DNA of 64,000 bases from Crocinitomicaceae bacterium (GTDB taxonomy: Bacteria; Bacteroidota; Bacteroidia; Flavobacteriales_D; Crocinitomicaceae), in the NCBI GenBank assembly GCA_030833845.1, contig JAURGK010000004.1, positions 1-64,000 on the forward strand, read 5' to 3'. Shown one piece after another: positions 42,613 through 51,803 of the stretch. Below the pieces are notes generated by a model. That model did no database searches, was not told the origin of the DNA, and saw only the letters and a program-made list of their open reading frames with translations. Every line of letters starts with the position of its first letter. Position 1 is the first letter of the stretch. Position numbers and translations under genes: made by a program.

Positions 42613-43887
42613 ATGAAGGTATTTAAATTTGGAGGTGCATCCGTAAAAGATGCCGCGGCTGTTAAAAATGTCAGTGCCATCATTTCGCGATATCCGAATG
42701 AAAAATTGCTTGTTGTGGTATCGGCTATGGGTAAAACTACCAACCATTTTGAAGAACTCATAGAAGCACTTTACGACCAAAATCATGCTGTTTATGCAGG
42801 CATTTTAGATGAGATCAAAACATACCATTGCGATATAATGGCTGGTTTATTTGCCGATAGACACTATACCCTATACGAAGAAATAGAAAGCTATTTTGAT
42901 CAACTAGGTCAATTATACTTCAAGCCGCTCGCAGAAAATCGTTCCTTTCAGTATGATCAAATTGTTGCCTTTGGCGAATTGATTTCGAGTAAAATTCTTG
43001 CGGCCTACCTCGTTGATCAAAACCACAGTGCTTCATGGCTTGATGCCAAATCCATTATCCGTACAGACAATACTTATCAAGAGGGAATTATTGATTGGAA
43101 CAAAACTCAAGAATTGTGTCAAACAAAGGCAATTGGGTTATTGAATCAAGTTGATATTGCCGTCACACAAGGATTTATTGGTCATACTGCCGAAGGCTTC
43201 ACCACCACACTTGGGCGAGAAGGATCCGATTATACCGCCGGGATCTTGGCTTTTTGCTGCAATGCAAAAAGTGTTACTATTTGGAAAGATGTTGCGGGAA
43301 TGCTCAATGCAGATCCGAAATATTTTTCACAAACCCAGTTGTTAGAGGCGATTTCTTTTAAGGAGGCCATAGAACTCTCCTATTATGGAGCTAGTGTAAT
43401 ACACCCTAAAACTGTACAGCCCCTTCAACAGAAAAATATTCCGCTTTACGTTCGCTCATTCTTAGACCCTGATGCCAAAGGCACTATTATATCAGCCAAT
43501 GCTGATAGAGATTCCCAAATTCCATCATACATTGTCAAATACGGTCAGGTGCTGATCACTTTTAGCCCGAAAGATTTTTCATTTATTGCCGAAAAACAAC
43601 TCTCTGAAATTTTCGCTGTGCTGTCTGGGCTAAAAGTCACTATCAATGTGATGCAAAATTCTGCACTCAATTTTTCTATTTTGGTCGACGAAAAGAAAAT
43701 TGATCTAGAGCAATTGAAGTTGAAGCTCGAGAATACCTACCATTTGAAATATAACAAGGGCCTTGAGCTTGTCACGATTAGGCATTACAATACAGCCATA
43801 CTTGATGAAATGAAAGCCTCAAAAACCTGTTTGGTAGAACAAAAAACTAGAACTACAGCTAGAATTGTTCTGAAAAATTTAGCCTAA
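42613..43887 (+). CDS. lysC: aspartate kinase (monofunctional)
   Basis: A 424-residue aspartate kinase. The start KVFKFGGASVKD is the K-x-F-G-G motif. Further: VVVSAMGKTTN, FGELISSKILA, TLGREGSDYTAG and KDVAGMLNADPKYF, then an ACT region (about 310-400) with FSILVDEKK. It phosphorylates Asp for lysine, threonine, methionine and DAP synthesis. It is not fused to homoserine dehydrogenase. It starts 1 bp after gpsA. The ACT domain implies feedback control, but the effector is not visible. Confidence 0.93.
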   Translation: MKVFKFGGASVKDAAAVKNVSAIISRYPNEKLLVVVSAMGKTTNHFEELIEALYDQNHAVYAGILDEIKTYHCDIMAGLFADRHYTLYEEIESYFDQLGQLYFKPLAENRSFQYDQIVAFGELISSKILAAYLVDQNHSASWLDAKSIIRTDNTYQEGIIDWNKTQELCQTKAIGLLNQVDIAVTQGFIGHTAEGFTTTLGREGSDYTAGILAFCCNAKSVTIWKDVAGMLNADPKYFSQTQLLEAISFKEAIELSYYGASVIHPKTVQPLQQKNIPLYVRSFLDPDAKGTIISANADRDSQIPSYIVKYGQVLITFSPKDFSFIAEKQLSEIFAVLSGLKVTINVMQNSALNFSILVDEKKIDLEQLKLKLENTYHLKYNKGLELVTIRHYNTAILDEMKASKTCLVEQKTRTTARIVLKNLA

Positions 43888-43928
43888 AATACCCTTTTTG
43901 TGGTATAACATTGCGTCCAATTTGATAC

Positions 43929-43936
43929 TAAATTTG
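43929..43936 (+). promoter_or_regulatory. -7 element TAAATTTG next to feoA start codon
   Basis: TAAATTTG ends 3 bp before the ATG at 43940, suggesting a leaderless or nearly leaderless feo transcript. Confidence 0.4.
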
Positions 43937-43939
43937 CAT

Positions 43940-44167
43940 ATGCCTCAGACGCTTGACTCCATTCTACTAGATCAACTTGTTGAAATTGTTGCTATAACGG
44001 AAAATGCGATTTCTCCCAAGTTAATTGAATTAGGGATGACCAAAGGTCAGAAAATCAAAGCGGTATTCAAAGCACCCTTCGGAGACCCGATTGCCTATGA
44101 ACTCAATGGCAATCTCATCTCTATGCGCAAGGAAGAAGCTCAACAAATTGAGGTTATCTTATCCTGA
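43940..44167 (+). CDS. feoA: FeoA domain protein
   Basis: A 75-residue SH3-like FeoA domain (KLIELGMTKGQKI, APFGDPIAYELNGNLISMRKEEAQQIEV). FeoA assists FeoB in ferrous iron uptake. The ATG at 43940 is preferred over the TTG at 43898, which only adds non-family residues. feoB begins 24 bp later with its own -7-like motif TAGCTTTG at 44178-44185. Confidence 0.92.
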   Translation: MPQTLDSILLDQLVEIVAITENAISPKLIELGMTKGQKIKAVFKAPFGDPIAYELNGNLISMRKEEAQQIEVILS

Positions 44168-44177
44168 GCAAAATTCT

Positions 44178-44185
44178 TAGCTTTG
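44178..44185 (+). promoter_or_regulatory. -7 element TAGCTTTG before feoB start codon
   Basis: TAGCTTTG ends 6 bp before the feoB ATG at 44192, lying in the feoA-feoB gap. It could be an internal promoter. Confidence 0.35.
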
Positions 44186-44191
44186 TAGCCC

Positions 44192-46132
44192 ATGAAAATC
44201 GCATTATTAGGCAATCCAAATACAGGAAAGAGCTCAGTTTTCAATATGCTCACAGGGCTTCGGCAACAAGTTGGCAACTTCCCAGGCGTAACGGTCGATA
44301 AAAGGGTTGGGGAATTTTCAACTCCCAAGGCCACACACCAACTGATCGATTTTCCCGGTAGCTACAGCCTTTATGCCAGATCTTTAGACGAACAAATCGT
44401 TGAAGATATCATGTCTGATTCAAGCCATTTGGACTATCCTCATGCGGTTATCTACGTTGCTGATGCAGCCAATCTAGAACGGAACCTTCTTTTCTTTAGT
44501 CAGATTTACGATCTTGGACTGCCCTGTATTTTGTTGCTTAACATGGTAGACAGGGCACAAAAAAAAGGCATCCTTATCAATGAAGGGCTGTTACAAGAAG
44601 CCTTCCCAAATGCTCATATCATTCGTTCTAATGCACGAATTGGATTTGGTAAAAATCGCATTATCGAAGCCATTGAACTTCTTTCTGACGCAGGACAAAA
44701 GGAAAAATCCTTGCGCCAATTTGAATTTTTGAGCAATGCTCAAAGCCAACAAAAAGACACCGAAGCAAGGCTAGAAAAAATAAGAAACCTGGGGCTTATA
44801 CAACAAAGCAATTTAAATGGACCAAAACAAGCAAAAACGCTCGACAAAATACTGACCCATCCCGTTTATGGCTACTTTATTTTTGCTATTCTACTACTTA
44901 TAATTTTCCAATTTATTTTCAGTTTTGCCACCATTCCGATGGATTTCATCGATGCGCAATTCGTTCGTTTGAGCCTTTGGAGTAGTGCCGTACTACCCGA
45001 TGGATTATTGAGTGATCTGATTTCTCAGGGATTAATTCCAGGGATTGGCGGCGTGTTGGTGTTTGTGCCACAAATCGCTATACTTTTTCTATTTATTTCG
45101 TTATTAGAAGAAAGTGGTTATTTGTCTAGGGTTGTGTTCATCATGGATAGACTGATGCGGCCTTTTGGACTCAATGGCAAGAGTGTGGTGCCATTGCTTT
45201 CAAGTGTTGCTTGTGCTATTCCTGGAATCATGTCCGCGAGGACAATCTCTGATTGGAAGGAGCGCCTGACCACTATTTTCGTGGCTCCTTTCATGAGTTG
45301 TTCGGCTCGCATTCCCGTTTATACTCTGCTCATTAATCTTGTCATTCCTTCCAAATATCTGTGGGGATTCCTTAGCTTGCAAGGCCTGGTTTTATTCGGA
45401 TTATATACACTCGGAATTGTGTTTGCACTTGGTACAGCGGCACTCTTGAAATTATTGGTCAAGAGAAAAAATCAAGGCTTCCATCTAATGGAATTACCTG
45501 ATTATAAAGCGCCAAGATTCAATAACGTGCTGATAACGGTCTTTGAAAAAGTAAAAATCTTCATCTTAGATGCCGGGAAAATCATCATTGCCATTTCCAT
45601 TATTCTTTGGGGCCTAGCCACTTTTGGGCCTAGCTCAAGAGATCAGCACCTTGAGCAATTGAAGCAAAGTGCTGTATATCAAAGTGCCCAAATCTCTGAG
45701 CAAGAATCATTAGAAAAGTCCTTACTATTGTCTGAGTCCTATATTGGTCATTTTGGCAAGTGGCTTGAACCAGCCATCCAACCCTTGGGTTATGATTGGA
45801 AGATTGGAGTAGCACTTCTGAGTTCATTTGCCGCACGCGAGGTTTTTGTTGGTTCTTTGGCCACAATTTATTCAGTCGGTGATGACAACGATAACCAAAG
45901 AAGGCTCATTGAAAAGTTAAAATATGAACGCAATGAACAGGGCAAACCGGTTTACTCCTTAGCTACAGGCCTTTCACTTCTGATATTTTATGTATTTGCA
46001 ATGCAATGCATGGCTACGCTTGCCGTTGTCAAACGCGAAACCAATGGCTGGAAATGGCCCATTATTCAATTGATTTATATGGGAACAGTGGCATACTTAT
46101 GTGCCTTTATTACTTTTCAATTTTTATCATAA
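44192..46132 (+). CDS. feoB: ferrous iron transporter FeoB
   Basis: A 646-residue Fe2+ transporter. The N-terminal G domain (about 1-165) shows G1 GNPNTGKS, the FPGVTVDKRVG switch, G3 DFPGSYSL and G4 NMVD. A helical linker leads to membrane gate domains (about 215-646) with CAIPGIMSART and APFMSCSARIPVY. It is shorter than E. coli FeoB (773), as in many Bacteroidota. Gene order feoA - feoB - small Cys-rich protein - corA makes a metal-uptake unit. Confidence 0.95.
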   Translation: MKIALLGNPNTGKSSVFNMLTGLRQQVGNFPGVTVDKRVGEFSTPKATHQLIDFPGSYSLYARSLDEQIVEDIMSDSSHLDYPHAVIYVADAANLERNLLFFSQIYDLGLPCILLLNMVDRAQKKGILINEGLLQEAFPNAHIIRSNARIGFGKNRIIEAIELLSDAGQKEKSLRQFEFLSNAQSQQKDTEARLEKIRNLGLIQQSNLNGPKQAKTLDKILTHPVYGYFIFAILLLIIFQFIFSFATIPMDFIDAQFVRLSLWSSAVLPDGLLSDLISQGLIPGIGGVLVFVPQIAILFLFISLLEESGYLSRVVFIMDRLMRPFGLNGKSVVPLLSSVACAIPGIMSARTISDWKERLTTIFVAPFMSCSARIPVYTLLINLVIPSKYLWGFLSLQGLVLFGLYTLGIVFALGTAALLKLLVKRKNQGFHLMELPDYKAPRFNNVLITVFEKVKIFILDAGKIIIAISIILWGLATFGPSSRDQHLEQLKQSAVYQSAQISEQESLEKSLLLSESYIGHFGKWLEPAIQPLGYDWKIGVALLSSFAAREVFVGSLATIYSVGDDNDNQRRLIEKLKYERNEQGKPVYSLATGLSLLIFYVFAMQCMATLAVVKRETNGWKWPIIQLIYMGTVAYLCAFITFQFLS

Positions 46133-46156
46133 CAACAATTTTAGTAATTTGCATTC

Positions 46157-46300
46157 ATGCAAAAGGTCATAACCATTTTCATCATATTAAGCGCGAGTAT
46201 TTTTCTTCTGAGACATTTATTTGGGCTATTTAGCAAGTCATCATCAGCTTGTCATGGATGTGGATTCAATGCTGATCATACTAAGAAGAATGCTATCTAA
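46157..46300 (+). CDS. small FeoB-associated Cys-rich membrane protein
   Basis: A 47-residue ORF: one transmembrane helix (about residues 3-26) followed by a short SSSACHGCGFN stretch with a C-x2-C pair and a basic tail. This matches the pattern of 'FeoB-associated Cys-rich membrane protein' genes that follow feoB in Bacteroidota and some other phyla. They may help iron handling at the membrane. Too short for a usual gene caller. It starts 25 bp after feoB and overlaps the likely corA start by 11 bp. Confidence 0.75.
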   Translation: MQKVITIFIILSASIFLLRHLFGLFSKSSSACHGCGFNADHTKKNAI

Positions 46301-47291
46301 AGCCCAATCTTACCAATATAGTCACGAATTCTTCGCAATCAAAACAGCTCAATCCGCTGAATTTGCCTCAGAATTTGATGCGACACTTCTCAACGCTGAC
46401 CACGTCTATTGGCTCAACTTTCATGGCCTTGATGACCGAGAAAGTATAGAGCAGCTATGCCAAAAAATTGGACTAGATAGACTCAGTACCGATAGCATCT
46501 TTGAACCGCTTAGAAGGGCGAAAGTTGAGGAATACCCTCATTATTTATTTTTCCAGTTACTTACCTTGCCAAATGCTTGTACGGATACGGAAAAAACTGA
46601 GCAAATCACCTTTGCTTTAGGTGAACAATTTTTATTTTCTTTTCAGCACAACGAAGGCCAACATTTTGGTGATGTCCGACTACGGATTGAAAAATCAAAA
46701 GGTAAAATCCGCAATCAAGGGGCAGATTTTTTACTCTTTCGTTTGCTCGATGCCTTATTGGATGAATTATTTCAATTCAATGATAAAATATCAACTGACA
46801 TTGACCTCATTGATCAACGCATCCACGCGCAATTAAAAGCAGATTTACTACGCCATATCGAATACCAAAAACGACAACTCATCGGTTTAAGAAAAATTGT
46901 TCAACCCATCAAGGATTTATTGGCGGCCCTCGAAACAATGGATAACCAACTCATCGATTCTAAACATCAACATTATTATAAAAATTTACGAAATAGCTGC
47001 ATGAGTCTTCTTGAGGATATAGACGCTCACAAGCAAATCTTAGACGGGCTTTCTAATCTTTATTATGCCGTGCAAGGGCAGCGCATGAATGAAATAATGA
47101 AGGTCTTGACTGTGGTTAGTAGCATTTTTATTCCCCTTACTTTCATTGTTGGTGTGTATGGTATGAATTTTAAATATATGCCTGAATTAGCTTATCCATA
47201 TGGATATTATACTGTGATTGGTTTGATGTTTGTGTTGGGTGTTGGACTCTTGCTGTTCTTCATCAAACGAGGCTGGCTCAATCGCGAATAG
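46290..47291 (+). CDS. corA: CorA family magnesium/cobalt transporter
   Basis: A 333-residue CorA channel. A large cytoplasmic domain (about 1-265) precedes the long stalk helix and two C-terminal transmembrane helices joined by the GMN signature (YGMNFKYMPE), ending with the positive tail FFIKRGWLNRE. The ATG at 46290 gives MLSKAQSY and overlaps the small Cys-rich gene by 11 bp; ATGs at 46269 and 46254 are in frame but less natural. It carries Mg2+ (also Co2+/Ni2+); the linkage to feo is notable. Confidence 0.92.
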   Translation: MLSKAQSYQYSHEFFAIKTAQSAEFASEFDATLLNADHVYWLNFHGLDDRESIEQLCQKIGLDRLSTDSIFEPLRRAKVEEYPHYLFFQLLTLPNACTDTEKTEQITFALGEQFLFSFQHNEGQHFGDVRLRIEKSKGKIRNQGADFLLFRLLDALLDELFQFNDKISTDIDLIDQRIHAQLKADLLRHIEYQKRQLIGLRKIVQPIKDLLAALETMDNQLIDSKHQHYYKNLRNSCMSLLEDIDAHKQILDGLSNLYYAVQGQRMNEIMKVLTVVSSIFIPLTFIVGVYGMNFKYMPELAYPYGYYTVIGLMFVLGVGLLLFFIKRGWLNRE

Positions 47292-47364
47292 ATGTTAATG
47301 AAGTGTTAAATCTAATTAAGCTCTCAGGAAGCTCCTTAACTTTCGGATAGATAAACAGATACTT

Positions 47365-47808
47365 ATGAAAAAATTATTGCTTTCTTTCGGCGTTGTTTTT
47401 ACGGCTATCCTTGGCCTCAACAACGTAAGTGCACAAATTGAAAAAGGTGCAAAAATTGAATTTAACAAAGAAGTCCATGACTACGGTAGCATCAAATACG
47501 GAGGCGAACCTTATTGTTCTTTTGAGTTCAAGAACACAGGTGATGAACCTTTAATTATTTCGAATGCAAAAGGATCTTGTGGTTGTACTGTACCTGAATG
47601 GCCAAAAGAGCCTATTGCCCCAGGTGCAAAAGGTAGCATTCGTGTAAAATATGATACCAATCGCCCTGGCCCTATCAATAAAAGTGTAACGATCACTTCA
47701 AACGCAATTAACGAGCCAAATAAAGTTATTCGTATCAAAGGTGAAGTTGGACCAGCCCCTGAAAGCGGCGTTCCTGTAAATAATTCAGGTGCTCCAACCA
47801 ACAATTAG
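47365..47808 (+). CDS. DUF1573 family secreted protein
   Basis: A 147-residue exported protein. The signal peptide (about 1-24) ends VSAQ. It is followed by one Ig-like DUF1573 domain with VHDYGSIKYGG, FKNTGDEPLII, the GSCGCTVPEWPKEPI motif and the IRVKYDTNRPG strand. Bacteroidota have many such proteins; they bind or stabilise unknown partners in the periplasm or outer membrane. Followed by a terminator. Confidence 0.9.
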   Translation: MKKLLLSFGVVFTAILGLNNVSAQIEKGAKIEFNKEVHDYGSIKYGGEPYCSFEFKNTGDEPLIISNAKGSCGCTVPEWPKEPIAPGAKGSIRVKYDTNRPGPINKSVTITSNAINEPNKVIRIKGEVGPAPESGVPVNNSGAPTNN

Positions 47809-47829
47809 AAATCAATACAATATCAATAG

Positions 47830-47852
47830 AAAAGCCGCTTGAAGCGGCTTTT
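47830..47852 (+). terminator. intrinsic terminator after the DUF1573 gene
   Basis: AAAAGCCGC - TTGAA - GCGGCTTTT followed by a T-run, about 20 bp after the stop codon. The A-run on the left may also stop mtnC transcription from the other strand (stop at 47877). Confidence 0.88.
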
Positions 47853-47876
47853 TTTATGTCATGAAGTTCTGATAAA

Positions 47877-48560
47877 CTAAATTTCTAGGAACTGGCTTAC
47901 CGTATTTGGCCAATGGGCCACTGTCTTTTCACGAAGCAATTGTATGGTTTGTAATCCTGCATTTTTTGCCGCCTCTAATTCCTCAACGGTATCTGATAAA
48001 AACAAAATCTGCGGTGCTTCTAATCCAAGAAATTGAACGATGTGCTCATAAGTTTTCTCTTCTCGTTTAGAACCTGTAGTGGTATCAAAGTGATTAGAAA
48101 AATGAATAGATAAATCTCCAAATGTACTATACCTGAAGAGCAATTTTTGGGCCGCAATCGAACCTGACGAGAATACACCTATTTTAAGACCCCGTGCTCG
48201 CCACTGGTTAAGTGCCGTTGGAACATCGTCGTAGACATGCCCTTGAATGGCCCCAGATTCATAGGCGGATTTCCAAATTATGCCTTGTAGTGTTTTTAAA
48301 GGAGTGAGTTTCCTGTCTTCATTTGCCCACTTAAGTAAACAAGCCAAGGCCTCTTCTGTAGTTGTAATGTTGTGTCCATCTTCCTGAGACGCAATTTCCA
48401 TTACCTCAGCAAAGGCCTGCTTAACCTCGTTAAGTTGCGCATGTTGCGTGAGTTGCTTAAGATTCTCTTTAAAATATGGGAACAGCACATCATATACAAA
48501 ATGTATGGAGCTTGTTGTGCCTTCGATATCAGTGAGGATGTATTTGATCTGCTTGTCCAA
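47877..48560 (-). CDS. mtnC: enolase-phosphatase E1 (acireductone synthase)
   Basis: A 227-residue HAD-family enzyme of the methionine salvage pathway: it enolises and dephosphorylates 2,3-diketo-5-methylthiopentyl-1-P to acireductone. The HAD nucleophile is Asp in LTDIEGTTSSIHFV, with VFSSGS, the Lys of KREEKTYEHI and FLSDTVEELEAA. There is no upstream in-frame ATG: the stop of mtnD is in the same frame and the first start is TTG at 48560, so the gene begins with TTG. It is the last gene of the run yqeY - mtnB - mtnD - mtnC. Confidence 0.92.
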   Translation of the reverse strand: MDKQIKYILTDIEGTTSSIHFVYDVLFPYFKENLKQLTQHAQLNEVKQAFAEVMEIASQEDGHNITTTEEALACLLKWANEDRKLTPLKTLQGIIWKSAYESGAIQGHVYDDVPTALNQWRARGLKIGVFSSGSIAAQKLLFRYSTFGDLSIHFSNHFDTTTGSKREEKTYEHIVQFLGLEAPQILFLSDTVEELEAAKNAGLQTIQLLREKTVAHWPNTVSQFLEI

Positions 48561-48572
48561 GCGTATTGAATT

Positions 48573-49094
48573 TTATAAGTACTGTTGTTCTTTACCAGAA
48601 TGAGTATAATGCGGTGTCCAGCCAGAAGTGTCACTAAAAATGCGAATTGCTTTTACAAATGGATCCGTTGGTCCGGCATCAAACCAATGCTTAGTGCCAG
48701 TCGGAACACTAATTAAATCCCCTCGCTGACATAATACATTAAATACAGGTTCATTATCAAGGTGAAACCAAAACAAACCCTCACCATCTACAAAAAAGCG
48801 TATTTCATCTTCGTCATGGGTATGCTCTGCTAAAAACTTTGCTCTCAAATCTGAGTAGTTTGGTGTTTGACTGTGTATCGAAATCACATCAGCACTTTTG
48901 TAACCACCTTGAGCCATAAACGGTTCTAAATCTTTGGCGTAAGCACTTAGAATTTCTTCTTGTGTGGCTTGGTCATCAAAAACTACCTCACAAGACCACT
49001 GGTCGAAATATACGCCAACTCTATCCAAGAAAGCTTTAATTTCTGCGGGTTCAAAGAGTTGAATACTGGAATCTGGAACGGTTAAAATCGCCAT
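48573..49094 (-). CDS. mtnD: acireductone dioxygenase
   Basis: A 173-residue cupin enzyme that oxidises acireductone to formate and 2-keto-4-methylthiobutyrate (Fe form) or the off-pathway products (Ni form). Metal ligands are in EHTHDEDEIRFF (His-x-His and Glu) and the GTKHWFD His. The pathway neighbours mtnC (12 bp downstream) and mtnB (3 bp upstream) fit. Full length. Confidence 0.93.
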   Translation of the reverse strand: MAILTVPDSSIQLFEPAEIKAFLDRVGVYFDQWSCEVVFDDQATQEEILSAYAKDLEPFMAQGGYKSADVISIHSQTPNYSDLRAKFLAEHTHDEDEIRFFVDGEGLFWFHLDNEPVFNVLCQRGDLISVPTGTKHWFDAGPTDPFVKAIRIFSDTSGWTPHYTHSGKEQQYL

Positions 49095-49097
49095 CTT

Positions 49098-49679
49098 TTA
49101 ACGTAAAAATTCACACTCACAAAGATAATCTAAAGTCTCCAAATGCCTCTGAGCCTCAAAAATATTTTTACCCCATGCATAGGTACCGTGTGCTGCAATA
49201 ATAAAACAATGCTGTTGAATATCTAGGCGGCGCTCATTAAGATCTTGACAAAGCACACCCATGTCTTGAGAATTTTCTATAATTGGTATAGATATAGCAT
49301 CAAGATGACTCTTTGTGCCCAGAAAACCCTTTTGTAATTCATAGCCTTGCACATTAAAATTTTTATCGTTGCGCTGAGATATGAGCACTGGAAATTTGCT
49401 ATGGCTGTGTAAAATCACGCGGGCTTCAGGGAAATTATTATAAATCCATAAATGAATTTGTGTCTCGTCTGATGGCTTCACTCCATGATACATACCCGTA
49501 CCCACTCCGAAGTGGTCAATGCTCATGAAGTCTTGTTCTGTAAAATCTGCTTTGTTAACGCCAGAACGGGAAACCCAAATTTGTTCATTCTCATCTAAAT
49601 AAGAATAATTGGTGGAGGTGGCCCATGACCAGCCCCGTTGATTCAATTGGCGAATAAGTGTGGCAAAGGCTGACTTCAT
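49098..49679 (-). CDS. mtnB: methylthioribulose-1-phosphate dehydratase
   Basis: A 193-residue class II aldolase-like dehydratase. Motifs: RGWSWATSTNYS, SRSGVNKADFTE, HSHSKFPVLIS (zinc His pair), and a second His in AHGTYAWG. It makes diketo-methylthiopentyl-1-P in methionine salvage. Its ATG overlaps the yqeY stop (TAATG), coupling it to the end of the division cluster. mtnA and mtnK, which would supply its substrate, are not in the window. Confidence 0.93.
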   Translation of the reverse strand: MKSAFATLIRQLNQRGWSWATSTNYSYLDENEQIWVSRSGVNKADFTEQDFMSIDHFGVGTGMYHGVKPSDETQIHLWIYNNFPEARVILHSHSKFPVLISQRNDKNFNVQGYELQKGFLGTKSHLDAISIPIIENSQDMGVLCQDLNERRLDIQQHCFIIAAHGTYAWGKNIFEAQRHLETLDYLCECEFLR

Positions 49680-50128
49680 TATTTGGTCAGTACCTCCTTT
49701 ACAATCGAAGCAATTAATTTACCATCTGCTTTCCCGGAAAGCTGTGCTGTTAATTTACCCATCACTTTACCCATATCTTGTGGGCCACTCGCACCGACCT
49801 CTAATACAACCTGCTCCACAATACTGCGAATTTCAGATTCATCAAGCATTTTGGGTAAATACGACTCGATGATTTGGGCTTGAAAATATTCTTCCTCAGC
49901 CAGATCAGGTCTATTTTGAGCAATATACAGCGCATGAGTTTCCATACGTTGCTTATGCAACTTGAGACAAATCTTCATGGCCACATCGTCTGAAACATTG
50001 GCATCGGGGCCGGAGGTTGCCTCTAGAAGCAATTTAGATTTGATATCACGCAAAGCGGCCAACTTTTCCTTTTCTTTGGCAAGCATCGCAGCCTTGATAT
50101 CGTTATTTATTCTCTCTGTAAAAGACAT
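49679..50128 (-). CDS. yqeY: GatB/YqeY domain protein
   Basis: A 149-residue helical protein of the YqeY family, homologous to the tRNA-binding tail of GatB: KAAMLAKEKEKLAALRDIKSKL at the N-terminus, YLPKMLDESEIRSIVEQVV, and DMGKVMGKL in the C-terminal half. Its function is unproven. It starts 2 bp after the ftsZ stop, a conserved neighbourhood in Bacteroidota, and overlaps mtnB by one base. Confidence 0.92.
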   Translation of the reverse strand: MSFTERINNDIKAAMLAKEKEKLAALRDIKSKLLLEATSGPDANVSDDVAMKICLKLHKQRMETHALYIAQNRPDLAEEEYFQAQIIESYLPKMLDESEIRSIVEQVVLEVGASGPQDMGKVMGKLTAQLSGKADGKLIASIVKEVLTK

Positions 50129-50130
50129 CC

Positions 50131-51768
50131 TTAATCGACATTATCGTGAAGAAAATTATTATTGCGTAAAATGGTTTGGCCATTTTGATCAGGAGTGAAA
50201 CCAAAGCGAGAAACATTTTCTTGTTCACTAGGCTTATCTTGATGGAGTTGGATATTTCTACGCACAAACGCTGGCTCATTTTCATACTCAAGTAAACCCT
50301 CTGGCTTTTTTAGCTTCGAGGTGAATTCTTGAATTCTTGAAACGCGCTCTTGTACTTTGCGTTGCTGCTCCTCGGGGCTCAAGACTCTTTTTGCCGATTC
50401 AATTTCGACGCGTTTGTCACTGTCGTCTTCTAAAACATGCTTGACTACATCAGGAGCAACATGTTCGCTATTGGATGGCGCATTGCCTTGTACGTCAAAG
50501 ACCTCCCAAGTCACAGAAGAGCTCGTCTCTGCTGCTTGAACATCTACAGAAGCGGCAGGTGCCTCATCATACAGATCAAAGGTTATTTTTTGAGCAGCAG
50601 ACTTTTCATCGACAGGCTGTGTCTGATCTCCATTTTCGTTTGAAAGGACCTGATTTTCTTTGATAAAAGGTTCTTGCATATTTGGCAAAGCGGCAATGGA
50701 TTCAAATGGAGAGTGCATTGGATTGAGTATTTCCTGCTTTTTATCTTCTTCAAGAACAACCACTGTTCGTTCGGGAATCCTTTCAAAACCCGTCATTGGA
50801 GAAGAAGAAAAACCTGTTGCAATAATCGTTAGACTGAGTTGGTCTCCAAGCGATGCATCTTTACCATGACCCCATATGACATCGGCAGTAGAACCTGCGG
50901 CATCTTGAATGTAATCTGTGATGTCTGTAATCTCATCCATCATGACCTCACGGTCTCCGTAGGTGATATTTAATAAAACATACCTTGCACCAGAAATATC
51001 ATTGTCATTGAGCAATGGTGAATTCAATGCATTCTTTACTGCAACCATTGCACGGTCTTCGCCAGTAGCAACTGCACTTCCCATGATGGCATGGCCCGAA
51101 TTACGCATGACTGTATTGACATCATTGAAATCCACGTTGATAGCTCCAGTAACCGAAATCACTTCAGCAATGCCTTTTGCCGCTACGGTTAAAACATCAT
51201 CGGCATGAGAGAAGGCTTCAGACAAAGACATGTTTTTACCGAATTCTCTCAGACGTTCGTTGTTGATGATTAAGAGCGTATCCACATTTTGGCGCATGCG
51301 TTCCAAACCTTCTTCAGCTTGTTGACGACGTTTGCGACCTTCAAAATTAAAAGGTAAAGTAACGATACCCACAGTAAGAATGCCTAAATCACGAGCCACC
51401 TGTGCAATAACAGGCGCTGCACCTGTTCCTGTTCCACCTCCCATTCCGGCAGTGACGAAAACCATTTTGGTTCCTCCAGAAAGCAATTCTCTTATTTCTT
51501 GGATATTTTCCATAGCAGCATTCATCCCGACATCTGGAATCATTCCTGCCCCTCTACCTTCTGTGAGGTTTGGTCCCAATTGAATTCGGTATGGGACTGG
51601 CGAATGTTCTAAGGCCTGACAATCTGTATTACAAACAATGAAATCAACGCCAGCGATGCCTTGCAAGTACATGTGGTTCACCGCATTTGAGCCACCGCCT
51701 CCTACACCAATTACCTTGATAATAGATGAAGTGCGGCTCGTTTCATTTTGTGGTAGATCAAATTCCAT
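50131..51768 (-). CDS. ftsZ: cell division protein FtsZ
   Basis: A 545-residue tubulin homologue. The GTPase core (about 1-330) contains GVGGGGSNAVNHM, the tubulin signature GGGTGTGAAPVIA, NFEGRKRRQQAEEG, and the T7 loop NVDFNDVNTVM. A long acidic/low-complexity linker (about 330-525) and a short C-terminal peptide follow. The linker is long relative to E. coli (383 aa in all), which is normal for Bacteroidota. It forms the division ring and is anchored by FtsA, whose gene is just upstream (35 bp). Confidence 0.97.
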   Translation of the reverse strand: MEFDLPQNETSRTSSIIKVIGVGGGGSNAVNHMYLQGIAGVDFIVCNTDCQALEHSPVPYRIQLGPNLTEGRGAGMIPDVGMNAAMENIQEIRELLSGGTKMVFVTAGMGGGTGTGAAPVIAQVARDLGILTVGIVTLPFNFEGRKRRQQAEEGLERMRQNVDTLLIINNERLREFGKNMSLSEAFSHADDVLTVAAKGIAEVISVTGAINVDFNDVNTVMRNSGHAIMGSAVATGEDRAMVAVKNALNSPLLNDNDISGARYVLLNITYGDREVMMDEITDITDYIQDAAGSTADVIWGHGKDASLGDQLSLTIIATGFSSSPMTGFERIPERTVVVLEEDKKQEILNPMHSPFESIAALPNMQEPFIKENQVLSNENGDQTQPVDEKSAAQKITFDLYDEAPAASVDVQAAETSSSVTWEVFDVQGNAPSNSEHVAPDVVKHVLEDDSDKRVEIESAKRVLSPEEQQRKVQERVSRIQEFTSKLKKPEGLLEYENEPAFVRRNIQLHQDKPSEQENVSRFGFTPDQNGQTILRNNNFLHDNVD

Positions 51769-51803
51769 ATATTAATGTTTTTCCTATTCGTTTAATTCAA
51801 TTC

